In this document: positions 23,632 to 33,900 of the stretch, in pieces
Position numbering within the stretch: position 1 is the stretch's first letter
Layout: the number at the start of each line of letters is the position of its first letter
Assembly (NCBI GenBank): GCA_950295325.1
Contig: OX485806.1
Span: 4,280,001-4,340,000 of the forward strand
Length of the DNA: 60,000 bases
Direction of reading: 5' to 3'
From: Polytrichum commune
Taxonomy: Eukaryota; Streptophyta; Polytrichopsida; Polytrichales; Polytrichaceae
Notes under the pieces: model-generated
What the model saw: the letters and a program-made list of their open reading frames with translations, nothing else
Databases searched by the model: none
What the model was told of the DNA's origin: nothing
Made by a program: the position numbers and the translations under genes

Positions 23632-23679
23632 GTTACCAAACCGGTTCCGGTATGGGACCCCCATGTGCGGCCCCCCCCC
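23632..23679 (-). repeat. Right terminal inverted repeat of the Harbinger element
   Basis: The reverse complement begins with nine G, then CCGCACATGGGGGTCCCA and ACCGGAACCGGT, matching the left end at 40 of 43 core positions. The outermost bases differ by a one-base length change in the G run. Confidence 0.9.
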
Positions 23680-23682
23680 TAA

Positions 23683-24785
23683 GACTTCAAGACAATGAAG
23701 ATCCACGTGGAATAAGATCCCCCAAATTTAGTTGACCGATTAACAAACTTCATAAGCTGGCATGTTTGATGAGAAATTAAATATGGTTTCTCACCCCCTT
23801 TTTAGTACACCACACGAGGATCACTAAATCATGACATTGTTAAGACTCGTGTATGCTATGCAAACAACTTAGACTTTTTTAAATAGACAAAAATGTGGCA
23901 TAAACCCATTTAAGTGAGACTCAACTTTAATGCTTATGGAATTGTCCCATTATACTTATTGGAAGGGCTTTGGATTCCTCATCTATAGTAGAGGCACATG
24001 TTCTCAATCCGGGTCCCATTAACAATTTACAGGGTATCAAAATTTCAATCAAGCTGAGATTGAATTTTGATTCGGTCGGAACCAATAATGCCATGACTTG
24101 TGTCCTAGTTTTGGGTGCTAAAGTGAGAAAAAATGAGCGTTTATGGCACTCTAGACATTGGTAATATGTTCAAGCCAACATTTGGCTTCAAAAAATCATA
24201 GTAATTCCAATTTAAGGAATAAAATTACCAAAAAAAGAATTTTAGTCCTCCTAATTTCTATCTCTTACATGGGAAAAATTTGCAGCACCTTATACTTCTC
24301 CAAATTTGGCACAAAATCTCTTAAGCGATCAATTATGGGTGCCTCTACTCTAGGGGTGGCACATAAGGAGCTTAACAATGTGATGATGTGTGAATAATAA
24401 AATGGTCTATTTACAAAGTAGCAATTTGTGCCCCCTCTATCAAGCCTCTCCATTCCCACAAATATTTCCAAGCATCCATGATTTGGGAAAAGGAGAGGGA
24501 CTTTGACAAAACCAAACTCAAGTTTGGGTAAATGTTCACGACACTTACCAAGGGGGAGGACAAACTAGAGAAGAGGAGGGTGAAAACATTGACAAATATT
24601 CTAAAGTCCGAGTATTATTATTGGTCAAACCAATGTCTAATCGGGGTCATAGACCTTGAACTACTGTAGTGAGCTTAAATTGGAGTATTGTGTGCAATTT
24701 GGTGTATTGCATTGTTGTGGCAGGCTATGCAAAGTCCTTTTAGGGGGGGATTTGAGCTTGTGGCAAGTAGGTGTGGCCAAGTGTC
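23683..24785. other. No gene seen
   Basis: AT-rich DNA between two transposons with only short frames. A retroelement primer-binding site was considered near 24030 but does not fit. Confidence 0.4.
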
Positions 24786-24956
24786 TACAGTAATCTCCCA
24801 CTTAAGTACACACCCGTTTAAGTGCACATCCTAGTTAAGTGCGCAATTTATTTATTTTAATTTTAATTTTAAAAAAAGCATGGTTCATACTTTCTTATTT
24901 GAACATGTCATGCATAGTCATTTGCCGCGAATGCATGATTTTTTTATGCTTGACAT

Positions 24957-25322
24957 TTAACGTCGGTTTGTTAACATTTCACAGAAATGTCTCAAGCGAT
25001 CGTCGCAATTCATCATACATATGTCCAACTTCCGTTTGAACATGGGAGCAAAGCAATTGGTCGTCAATGTTGAGGATAGTATTGTGCAGAGCTTTAAAGC
25101 CTTTGAAGTCAGTAGCACTTTCAGATTCAACAAATGTCTCGACAAGCTAGATTTTGTCACTAATAAGTGGTTTTTCTTCAATTTGCATCGTTTTCAAAAC
25201 TTTTCGGATGGCGCCTTCAATGACTTCATACTCCCGCCCGAGGGCTCACTTTCTTGGTGCATTTGGCTTGCTCAACTTTGTAACGATTTCACATCGTTGG
25301 GCTTCTATGAGGCCAAACCACC
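24957..25322 (-). pseudogene. Fossil pogo/Tigger transposase N-terminus (CENP-B-type HTH)
   Basis: The minus-strand reading from 25319 gives EAQRCEIVTKLSKPNAPRK, a TGA, then ALGREYEVIEGAIRKVLK, then IEEKPLISDKI and a TAG. This matches the family pattern in which a Q-K/R-x-E-I helix is followed by a short loop and a recognition helix containing A-IRK-L, as in CENP-B, Jerky and pogo transposases. Two stops and loss of the rest make it non-functional. In intact elements this domain binds the inverted repeats. Confidence 0.65.
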
Positions 25323-25497
25323 CACCCTTAAGCGTCCTAGTCCGGGTGAGGGAATGGATATCACATTCATGTTTCCACAACTCCATTTGACCAAATTCGT
25401 GAGAATCCATTACATCTCCCATCAATCATTGCACACCAATCCATTCCACGATAATATTACAAGCGTTGACAAACGCTCTTCTCTATTATCCCAATCA

Positions 25498-25679
25498 TAA
25501 CACCCCCTATTGCTACCCCAATATCATTCACACCCCAAATTCAACCGCTAATTCTACCATCCAATACTTCTTGTTTTCCTAGCTTCCTAACGAACTAATT
25601 ATTTAAACTAATATTAAGTGACAACCTAATTAACTATCTATTACCAAATCCAATGTGGCACCACGGCATTCCCATGTAA
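25498..25679. other. Non-coding interior of the pogo-like relic
   Basis: C/A-rich on the plus strand, no frames of interest. Confidence 0.4.
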
Positions 25680-25965
25680 GGCCGGCAACTGCCTCCTTAT
25701 ACTAGCTTAACCTTTGAAGTTCTGTCCCAACTGCCTCGACAGCTGCTGCCTGATTATATCAGCTAACCTTTGCAGTTCTGTCCCAACTGCCTCGGTAGCT
25801 GCCTCCTTATTCCAGCTAACCTTTGAAGTTTTATCCCCTGCCTCGGCAGCTGCTGCCTGATTATATCAGCTAACCATTGAAGTTTTGTCCCACTGCCTCC
25901 TTATTTCAGCTAACCTTTGAAGTTTTGTCCCCCTGCCTCGGCAGTTGCTGCCTTATACTAGCTAA
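25680..25965. repeat. Minisatellite inside the pogo-like element
   Basis: Five imperfect tandem units of roughly 55-60 bp. Each contains CAGCTAACCTTTGAAGTT and most contain CTGCCTCGGCAGCTGCTGCC; the unit itself holds the palindrome GCAGCTGC. Variation is mainly loss of a few bases in the CTGCCT part. Confidence 0.8.
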
Positions 25966-26139
25966 ATGTTCAAATCCTAATTAACCACACTAATCCCCTA
26001 CTTGACCTCACTAATTCCCACAAGACCCTCTTACTAATCTTCCTACCTAATCACACTAAATCACACTAAATCCCCTAATAACCTCTTCCTAATTCACACA
26101 TTCTTTCTGACTCTAAGAGCTCAAATTCCTAGAGAGGAG

Positions 26140-26200
26140 GGGGAGAGAGAGAGAGGAGAAGAGAGGAAGAAGAGAGGAAGGGGAGGAGGAGGAGAGGGCA
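26140..26200. repeat. Purine-rich low-complexity tract
   Basis: A run of GA/GGA sequence on the plus strand, within the pogo-like element upstream of the fossil HTH. Confidence 0.8.
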
Positions 26201-26962
26201 CCCAAGACCACAAACCCCTTAACCTTCTCCTACTTAGTAGGACCTTATCCTATCCACTAAATCCTCACCCTCTAAACCAACAAGAGCATGTTCTAATTCA
26301 AACATTAAAGTCCAAGGACCTTCCTCTTGCTTCATCAAACACTACTCACTTAACCAAAACACTCCCTAATGTCACTAAGCTTCTACTTCACCACACAAAA
26401 TAGGCTTAAGGCCTAAACATAAATCCACACCAAGCCTCACTCTTTTTATACTTTTGATTGTTTCAATAACACTCCAAATGCAATTCTAAGTAGATTCTAA
26501 GCATAAAACAAATATGAGCAACCATTTTGGGCTCATAGCTTCGGTCAAGCGGGTTGCCTCGGGTTTCATCCGTTTCCCATGCAATTCATAAATCACAGGG
26601 TCTAGAAAGCAATATGAGTAAAGTACACACCTACCACCTAAGTGCACACCAACGGCTCTAGTTCAAAGTGCGTACTTAAGTGGTAGATTATTGTATGACA
26701 TTGTTGGGGCATAAAATGCAATTTGGGTTTGGGTGTGTCATTGGCCAAAAAATGCTCTTGCAAATGTTTCCCATAGAATGAACGTAACAATATTTTAGTG
26801 TTTGTATGATTTGAGCATGTGTGATTCCGGGGGCTTTCCAAATCTAATTGGAGAATTTATGGTTGAGTTAGTCCTTGGATATCCATTATCAACATATGTG
26901 AATTTTAACTTTGGCTAGTCTTAATTATTTCCTTTGGTGTTTTTGTTCTTATATGTGTGTAG

Positions 26963-27172
26963 ATTGTAGATGACACCCATGTGCGTGCTAGTTGGGATTC
27001 CATTGAGCCAATATGGCGTGGTGCGGATTACATGAATTCGGGGTGTAATAGTAAGTTTGGCTACAATGGTTTTGTCATCACTAGTTGGTTAACAATTTGA
27101 CAATTTATTGTAAAATAGCATGTCTTATTATTGTTGTGGAGTCATGGGGCTTCTTCCACCCATGTTGACGTA
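26963..27172 (+). pseudogene. Possible decayed PIF/Harbinger transposase fragment
   Basis: The plus strand reads IVDDTHVRASWDSIEPIWRG and ADYMNSGCNSKFGYNGF, resembling the DGTHV block around the first catalytic Asp of Harbinger transposases. About 65 codons later SSTHVD resembles the GSxHD block. A stop and spacing changes show decay. The match is short, and no ends are recognised. Confidence 0.3.
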
Positions 27173-28904
27173 AGCAATATGCTCAACACATAGATCTCGA
27201 TATGTAAAGATCTTGAGACTCCATGTACAATCTTTTGCCCCCACTCTCGAGGTGCACAAACATGCAAGTTGAGATATGGTAAGTCCACATTAGATGATGC
27301 AATGGAAGTTTAAGCCCATGTTAAAATTTCAAATATAATGCCTTGCACACTACACTAATTCATGTATTTTGTAAAATGATGGGGGTTTCCAATATAATGT
27401 GCACCACATCAAACCAAACCAAACCAACTAAAACTATTTACAAATCTTGAAGTAATAAAGCTCAAACTTAGGAGAACGACAAATGTCGTAGTAAGAGCGG
27501 ACAATTTCCAAAGTGACCATGAAATTTATGGCAACTACACCTTCAACACCTATTCTTGTGGCCCACTACAACATTGCCATAGTACAATACTTTTGGTCAA
27601 TGTACTTTCTTGACCCGCATCATTTTTCAGCCCACGATATTATATGTTCAAAACCATGAAATTGGAATCAATGTTTTTCACACGAACACAAATTACTTTG
27701 GCTTTAGAAATATATTGTAGATTAAAGAATTAATTTTATAATTTTATTCTCCCTAAATAGTCCTATTACCCGTGGGCCACAATACTTTTCTAGAGCCTAG
27801 TGTGCTAATTTTTAGAATGAGAATTGTAGTGGGCCACATAAATTTTCGTCCCACTCTAAATTCTAGTAGAAAATTAGTGTAGGCCACATTAAATTTTTTT
27901 TCCTAGAAAATTAATGTGGGCGATTATTTTATTTTGTGCTACTTTTATTGCATAACTAATAATCAATGTGTTGGTGGGAAGGTCTTCATGAAGACTTAGG
28001 AAAAGACCTAGGGTCTCCTCTAACCTTCATAATATCACACATGTGACAACCAAAATGTGCGTGATATTAAGGAATTATGTAGTGTTACTGTGGATGCGTG
28101 ATAAAAGAGAATTATTGTAGCATATGACATCATGGAACAACACAAAGTGCAACATTGCAATCATGTACTTGATAATTTTAAATATGGGACACATATAATC
28201 TCTCAAAGTTGCACATACACAAAGCTCAAACTTTCTAAAATATGTTTGTTCAAATTTGCATAACAATATGTACAAAATGGTGAGAACAAATAGAACCACA
28301 AAATTTACTTCTAAATTTATAACATATACAAAAAAACTGTTAATATCAACCATGCAACATAATACTCTTAATATCATCACCCACATTAATTAGGTGGGCA
28401 CATACCGTAAATAACACATGATGTGGTTGTGCACATTCATTCTCAAATCAAACCAACTCTAGAAGCAAGTATAACATGAGTGAATTGTTGTAGAGGATAA
28501 CTCAAATGAGGTGGAGTCGGAGGCTGCAAAATGGCCAATGGAGAGCATAATCCAAGGTGAGCAACAATGTCAGCAAGTGAGCTTTGCTTCTCTAATGGAA
28601 TTCATGAGCATGTTGTTGGGTGCTTGACTCCACTCTTTGCTTCCCTTGTTTCGCAAACCTTTTTGTTTAAAATGAAGTTGTTCCCTTTGTCAAAATCCAT
28701 GACATGTATGAGGAAAATGTGACAACAAGGAATGAGATTTAAAATGAGAGCATCCGGTCCCTAGGGTTTTGGGATACAAGAAATGGAGTGACATTAAGGA
28801 AGTTGATTTTACGGAGGTTAGAATGTATAGGAGCATGACGTGGATATGATCGACACATACACGTTTGAAACCAAGCTTGACATCAAATGTTGCGGCAAAA
28901 ATAA
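27173..28904. other. No gene seen
   Basis: AT-rich DNA. A GTGGGCCACA motif recurs around 27770-27880 without clear unit structure. A minus-strand frame at 28075-28386 is hydrophobic and AT-driven, not recognised. Confidence 0.4.
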
Positions 28905-29402
28905 GGGCCACTTCCCACACGAGACTCAGAGCCCATGACCATTACACTTCAAGCACTCTCATTGGTGGGAAAGGCAGAGCCGGTCCAAGTTCACTTTACA
29001 CTATGCTTGAGGGACCAACATAGTGTGTGAATGCAAGATGGATGTAAAGTCTACATGCATTCCTACATGGCATTGAATGGATCATAGTTCACGGTCCCTT
29101 GGATTATTTTCAAAAACCACCTCTTGGAGGTAGGCCTAACACAAAACCATGAGACCATGGCACTCCAAACGCTCACAACTGTTGATTTACTCTATTTTAT
29201 CATGTGTGCAGACCCGCATGAATAGAAATTGATTGAAATAGGATTTGGTTGAGGGCTTGATCACATATGGCTTCACACTACACTTGAGGATCCGTGACCA
29301 CACTACATGATTTTGGAGGTGTGTTGGGACGGCCTTGGACACTTTCATTTGGGCTCTCACAATTTCATGGTCACGGCTCTTGGCTCATGTGTGAAGTGGC
29401 CC
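28905..29402. mobile_element. Tourist-like MITE (PIF/Harbinger type), copy 1
   Basis: 498 bp, flanked by TAA on both sides (28902-28904 and 29403-29405). Ends: GGGCCACTTCCCACACGAG at left, reverse complement GGGCCACTTCACACATGAG at right. The interior is shared with copies at 36784-37453 and 38104-38599 (for example CTTCAAGCACTCTCATTGGT). No coding. The 3-bp TAA/TTA duplication and GGGCC start place it with Tourist-like MITEs. Confidence 0.8.
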
Positions 29403-29686
29403 TAAGCTTATCGACGATGTGAACAGTGAGTGTGCCCAGGATGATGTGGAGGGAAAATGGGCTTCACTGACGAATGAAACTTAAGAGCCCATATTAGCAC
29501 ATGTCCTTTTGCATTTGCCATGGTACATGAATTTGTTGTGTTTTGTGTCAGTCAGTAAAAACAAGTACTACATGAATGGCACTCATGGAATCTGCCACAT
29601 CTTCTGAAGCACGTGCAGTCTGGTTTCTTAACGCCTACCAAGGGGCATTGGTAAAAAAAAACTCGGCCCCTGCAAGTTACACTATG

Positions 29687-29892
29687 TTGTCTAATTAGTG
29701 TGGGTTACCATTTGGAGTTATGCATTGCTATAACATTTTACTGAGAGTATCATTTTCTACTCAAATAAACTCAGTTGTTAGTATGGGTTACCGAAGAGTA
29801 TACTGTGAGTTTGTTGATAAAAAAACGAGAATGTTGGTAAAAAGGTAGAGCAACACGTAACTCCGAATGGTAACCCACACTAATTAGACAAA
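29687..29892. mobile_element. Short MITE with about 50-bp inverted repeats, related to family 2
   Basis: 206 bp. The left arm TTGTCTAATTAGTGTGGGTT, then ACCATTTGGAGTTA, is inverted at the right end. The arms resemble those of the 31156, 39212 and 58838 elements (TTAGTGTCACTTACTATTTG), so this is a diverged sub-family. The superfamily is not resolved. Confidence 0.65.
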
Positions 29893-31155
29893 ATGGTGTA
29901 ATTGTTGATTCATCCAATGTAAGTTCAATAGACTAATTTGAAGTTTGTGACCTCGGTTTAGGAGCTAATTTAGCTAAAATGACTAACATCTAGGTTGCAA
30001 AGTATTGTAGCACCTTTACCACTTCGGCACTAATTAAACTAGTTTAAAGAAGTACCCCAAAAATTTTGATTTAATTTTTATAAAAATAATACGGAAGAAG
30101 GATTTTTGCTGAGAATTTGGGATCGTTGAATCTAAATATAGATAACATACTAATTGTTTGCCTATAATAGCCGAAGTGGTAAAGGTACTATGGTAGTCGT
30201 CATTGTTTTCACCCTCCACTTCGATAGGTGTTGTGAACATTCACCCAATCATTTGTATCGCTTTGCAAATCACACAATATTCACCCCCTTCAATCTCTTA
30301 AAATACAAAAATCAAGGACACTAATATCATAGTTTTTGGTGGGTAGTTATCCAACAACTAAGCACCTTCCACATGCTTTTTGATTATTTAGTAAGGGACA
30401 AAGGGAGGAGATGCACTAAATCAAGCCTTATAGGGCAGCCATTGTAGCATCACAAAAAATTCTATTAGAGGTAAGTAGGTCTCTCGTATTCTCATGCCCA
30501 CATAGTAGAGAAATACAATCAAGGGCATTCCAAGACTAAACACCCACCTCTTTGAGTTGGGCCCCCACCACTATTACCAAGGTAAAGGGGGTCTAGTTAG
30601 AATTTGACACATATAGATTTGTAGTGAATTCATCTCAAGTGGGTCCTCCTAGATTAATTCGGAGTTTCTAGTGCTAATTCCCATGTCAAATCATCTAAAG
30701 AAAGATGTTATAAAGACGATAATATAATTGATTGTGTTTTCATATTGGATAATATCAGTGGGGTCCAAGTTAAAGAGGTGGTTTTCTAGCCCTAGAGTTT
30801 AGGGTCTGCTTATTGCGAAGCAACAACGACAACAATAATGGTATCCCAAAGTTATTATCATCAATGAAACTCATCCACCTTGTTTATACCTCAATTTATT
30901 CTTCAATTCTTGTTTGTAACAACATGACAACTTAGGAACCTCAAAATGGACAATGGTAATCATCAACATTTTGTCTTCAGTAACCAACAAGTTGCATTTG
31001 CAATCCTTAGAAAAATGCATTTCGTGTTCTTGTCGAGTACGTAATTGCCCACCTTAGAGAAAAGTTAGTGGTGGAATCCGGTGCTTCTACCTTATGTGAC
31101 GTGAACCCTTACCCCCCAAAACTTTGTGATGCAGCTAAATACTATTAGGCTACAC
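29893..31155. other. No gene seen
   Basis: AT-rich DNA with short frames only. Confidence 0.4.
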
Positions 31156-31351
31156 CGTTCATGGTCTTTAGTGTCACTTACTATTCAAAGTTACACAATA
31201 CTACTAGGTTGTTACCAAGTAAAAGACATTTATGTTATATGATGTCTATACAACTTATTTAATCTTTGTAGATACACAATGGAACCTATATTTGTAGAAG
31301 TCATAACATTGTGTAATCCCAAATACGAAGTGACACGAAATACCATAAACG
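31156..31351. mobile_element. MITE family 2, copy 1
   Basis: 196 bp. The left arm CATGGTCTTTAGTGTCACTT and the reverse complement of the right arm (TATGGTATTTCGTGTCACTT) match closely. The interior is short and non-coding. Other copies lie at 39212-39414 and 58838-59046. Confidence 0.6.
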
Positions 31352-31523
31352 TTGTAATGGTAAGTTTTGAGTGTAAACTCAATGTTGAGTTTCAAAACAC
31401 TGCAACTTTTGGTAGTAATTAAAGTCAAATTTCAATTTATCCAATTAAGTCTTAGTTTATTCAATCAAGTCTTAGTCAATATAGAAGCTTTCCTTCATTT
31501 TAGTTATCCACATGTCCCACATC

Positions 31524-31727
31524 CAATGTCCAGGGAGATTTCTGGGCATGCATAATCGGTCAAGATCATGGTTCCAAGGCCAACCGGTCACATGTTGTGA
31601 TCTTCCAATTTTTCATCATTGATTTGAGATTATTCCATAGAATCCTTCAAAAGGGTTGGTAATTTTCCTGAAAACCTGGAACTCCAAAGGCTTTTTCTGA
31701 AACTCACCCGGTTCATTCACAATTACA
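31524..31727 (-). mobile_element. hAT-like MITE, family 1 copy C
   Basis: Reverse-orientation copy: starts CAATGTCCAGGGAGATTT, then GGGCATGCATAATCGGTC, and ends in CACCCGGTTCATTCACAATTA (20-base core shared). The far end is replaced by other sequence after about 31727, so this copy is truncated. Confidence 0.55.
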
Positions 31728-32811
31728 TGTCCGTTCATCCCGTTCATTGCTCGCATGCGTGGAGGGGCAAGCTTTCTTATTCTTCTTCTTTTCCCGTAGC
31801 TAGAACCACCTCCCGGTCGCAGACAAAAAGCACCACCCCTCCATGTATAATAGATTTGAAACAAGGAAACTTGAGTTGAGCCCCGAGGGGAGTTCGGTAA
31901 AGGAGTGGGGGGGGGGGGGGGGGGGTCGATGATAAGTTCTTCCGGGTCCTTTGCGAACGAATTGGGCACGAGGAGTAGTAGGGTGTTAAAAACGTACCTT
32001 CCGAGGCCCTCAATCATGGGTAAGTACCACGCCCACTTCACTTAAGACAAGCTCTCAGGTGCACTCCTCCTCCGCGTCCAAAGTGGTTACCCATCTGCTT
32101 TTTTGTAACCGATCGGCATGATACGTTACGGTTGTAACCCAGAGCCCCTCGTTACTTACTCTACCACCACCTGAGAGCAGCAGCAACAGCACTCCCAGCA
32201 CCCGGACTTCAATGCCACTCACACCATGACGACGTAAGGAAGGAGGAGTAGAAGTAGTAAAACCAACTGCAACCGTACAACTTCAGGCGGCCAAGCCTGC
32301 CTCACGAGCCCAGGGCTACTAAACACTTAATAAGGCCTGGAACCATGACTTGAAGCAGCAGCAGCACTACTACTAAGGTAGAAATACCAACACCCGTGAA
32401 AAGAAGGTGGTTCGCATTGAAGATCTGGTCTGACAATCGTGAGATAATTTCCCAAGATAGACGAGAAGGATTCACGAAGAATGCAAGTTGTTTCATATTT
32501 TTCTGCCCTATACAAAAATTGCTACAATTTTTCAAAGTGGAAAATTGTCCAACCTCCTACTCGTTCACTAGATCCTCCCTACACCGAACATGGTAATCCG
32601 CATTTCCATATAGAACATCGCCTAAATCGGTTGCCTCATGAGTACATTAACACTTGACTCCCATTGGCTACACTAAGTGTACACGCATTGAAGTTGCCGC
32701 CGAGCCATGATCGGTTTTAGAAATGGCACTTCACCATTATGACGGCGGTCTAGTGCACGGCTGGAGGGTGGTTAACGGGGTATGGTATTTCTACCTTACT
32801 CCTCCTCCCAC
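31728..32811. other. Unrecognised, relatively GC-rich stretch
   Basis: Contains a 19-G homopolymer at 31907-31925 and CAG/CAA-rich patches near 32170 and 32350. A minus-strand frame at 31616-32041 spans both a MITE and the poly-G run (read as polyproline) and is not considered a gene. Confidence 0.35.
31907..31925 (+). repeat. 19-base poly-G run
   Basis: Uninterrupted G19. Similar long G/C homopolymers occur at 35412-35424, 43563-43574, 44142-44153, 53564-53573 and 59161-59174. Confidence 0.9.
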
Positions 32812-33041
32812 CTATGTCCAGGAAGAACTAGCAGTGAGTTGCAAATGAACCGGTTGAGTTTGAGAAATAACCAATTGAAGTTGGAGATTTTAGAAGACTT
32901 ACCGATCATTTTAAAAGAATCTATACAAGAATATACCTTGAATGAATGAAAGCAAAACCGGAAGATGTCTAACATGTAACCGGCTGGATTTAGAATCACT
33001 AGGATCTTGACTGACTATGCCCAAAAACTTCCCGGGCACTG
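32812..33041 (+). mobile_element. hAT-like MITE, family 1 copy D
   Basis: 230 bp. The ends are inverted (right end, reverse complement, CAGTGCCCGGGAAGTTTTTG). The flanking octamers are CCTCCCAC (32804-32811) and ACTCCCAC (33042-33049), 7 of 8 identical, as expected for an aged hAT target duplication. The interior has GATTTAGAATCACTAGGATC shared with copy E. Confidence 0.65.
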
Positions 33042-33099
33042 ACTCCCACGAGTAGTAGCAGCAGCAGCCCTAGCTAAGTAGCCTGCCTGCACCCACCGG

Positions 33100-33315
33100 A
33101 TCGCCAAGTAGCCGGTGTGCACGTAAGCAAGGAAGGAAGTGAGGAAGGAAGGAAGGCAATCATAGCCAATCGGTGTTTCTTCGACTTCAACCCCGGACTC
33201 GAACCGACCCACCCATGAAGTCGTGGCCTTCTAGATCATCCCGGTAGATGTCGGCTCCCACATGTTGTTATTGTTGTTGTTGGAGCCCGCGAAATGAGCA
33301 CAATGGAGCCGCATT
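33100..33315. other. No gene; (GGAA)n-like patch
   Basis: A GGAAGGAA-type low-complexity patch near 33128-33152, then a TTG/TTA microrepeat near 33270. No coding similarity. Confidence 0.4.
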
Positions 33316-33900
33316 CACACCCGCCCTCGTGCCGTTACGAACAACTCACGGCATTCGTCGTCGTGCATGGAAGGAGTGGATCCGGGATGGGTTTTGGTGG
33401 ACATGACGAAGGTTGTGTGAAGTTTCTCCTTTGGTTCAAATTTAAGCTTCAACGATATCGCGATTTTGACTTAGGGTTTGTTGGCCGTATGTGGTCACCC
33501 TTCATAATCACACCCGCCCGCCCTCGTGCCATTACGAACAACTCGTGGCATTCATCGTCGTGCATGGAGTGGATCCGGGATGGGTTTTGGTGGACACAAT
33601 GAAGGTTGTGTGAAGTTTCCCCTTTGGTTCAAGTTTAAGCTTCAAAGATATCACGATTTTGACTTAGGGTTTGTTGGCCGTATGTGGTCACCCTTCATAA
33701 TCACACCTGCCCGCCCTCGTGCCGTTACGAACAACTCACGGCATTTGTCGTCGTGCATGGAAGGAGTGGATCCGGGATGGGTTTTGGTGGACACGATGAA
33801 GGTTGTGTGAAGTTTCCCCTTTGGTTCAAGTTTAAGCTTCAACGATATCGCGATTTTGACTTATGGTTTGTTGGTCTTGTGTGGTCACCCTTCGTAATCG
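33316..33900 (+). repeat. Three tandem units of about 193 bp
   Basis: Units start at 33316, 33509 and 33702 with CACACCCG/CACACCTG and end with GGTCACCCTTC. They differ by scattered substitutions and small indels (unit 1 lacks 4 bp of the CCGC repeat). Each contains GTGGATCCGGGATGGGTTTT. Since 193 is not a multiple of three, the frames that read through the array change phase at each unit, so it is not coding. Confidence 0.9.

Larger units (their letters stand above)
16122..23679. mobile_element. PIF/Harbinger DNA transposon, complete and apparently recent
   Basis: 7558-bp element. Immediately outside each end is TAA (16119-16121 and 23680-23682), the 3-bp target duplication typical of PIF/Harbinger. 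The terminal inverted repeats match at 40 of 43 positions. Inside are the two genes expected of an autonomous member: a Myb/SANT-like protein (plus) and a DDE transposase (minus). They converge with 20 bp between stop codons, and neither has an internal stop or frameshift. The element is much GC-richer than its flanks. Long non-coding or partly coding arms (about 2 kb left, 3 kb right) make it larger than many plant relatives. Intact genes, matching ends and a perfect duplication suggest recent insertion and possible activity; activity itself is inferred. Confidence 0.93.
24788..26693 (-). mobile_element. Decayed pogo/Tigger-like (Tc1/mariner superfamily) element
   Basis: 1906-bp element flanked by TA on both sides (24786-24787 and 26694-26695). 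The ends are inverted: left CAGTAATCTCCCACTTAAGT, right (reverse complement) CAATAATCTACCACTTAAGT, 23 of 26 matching when extended. A sub-terminal inverted copy of the TAAGTGCACA type lies at 26615-26650. Inside, on the minus strand, is a fossil CENP-B-type helix-turn-helix. Only about 400 bp remain downstream of it, so the catalytic DDE domain is missing. This is an internally deleted, inactive relic. Confidence 0.7.

Noticed and set aside
31616-32041. 141-codon minus-strand frame
   Set aside because: It runs through a MITE and a 19-base homopolymer, giving a polyproline stretch; no similarity.
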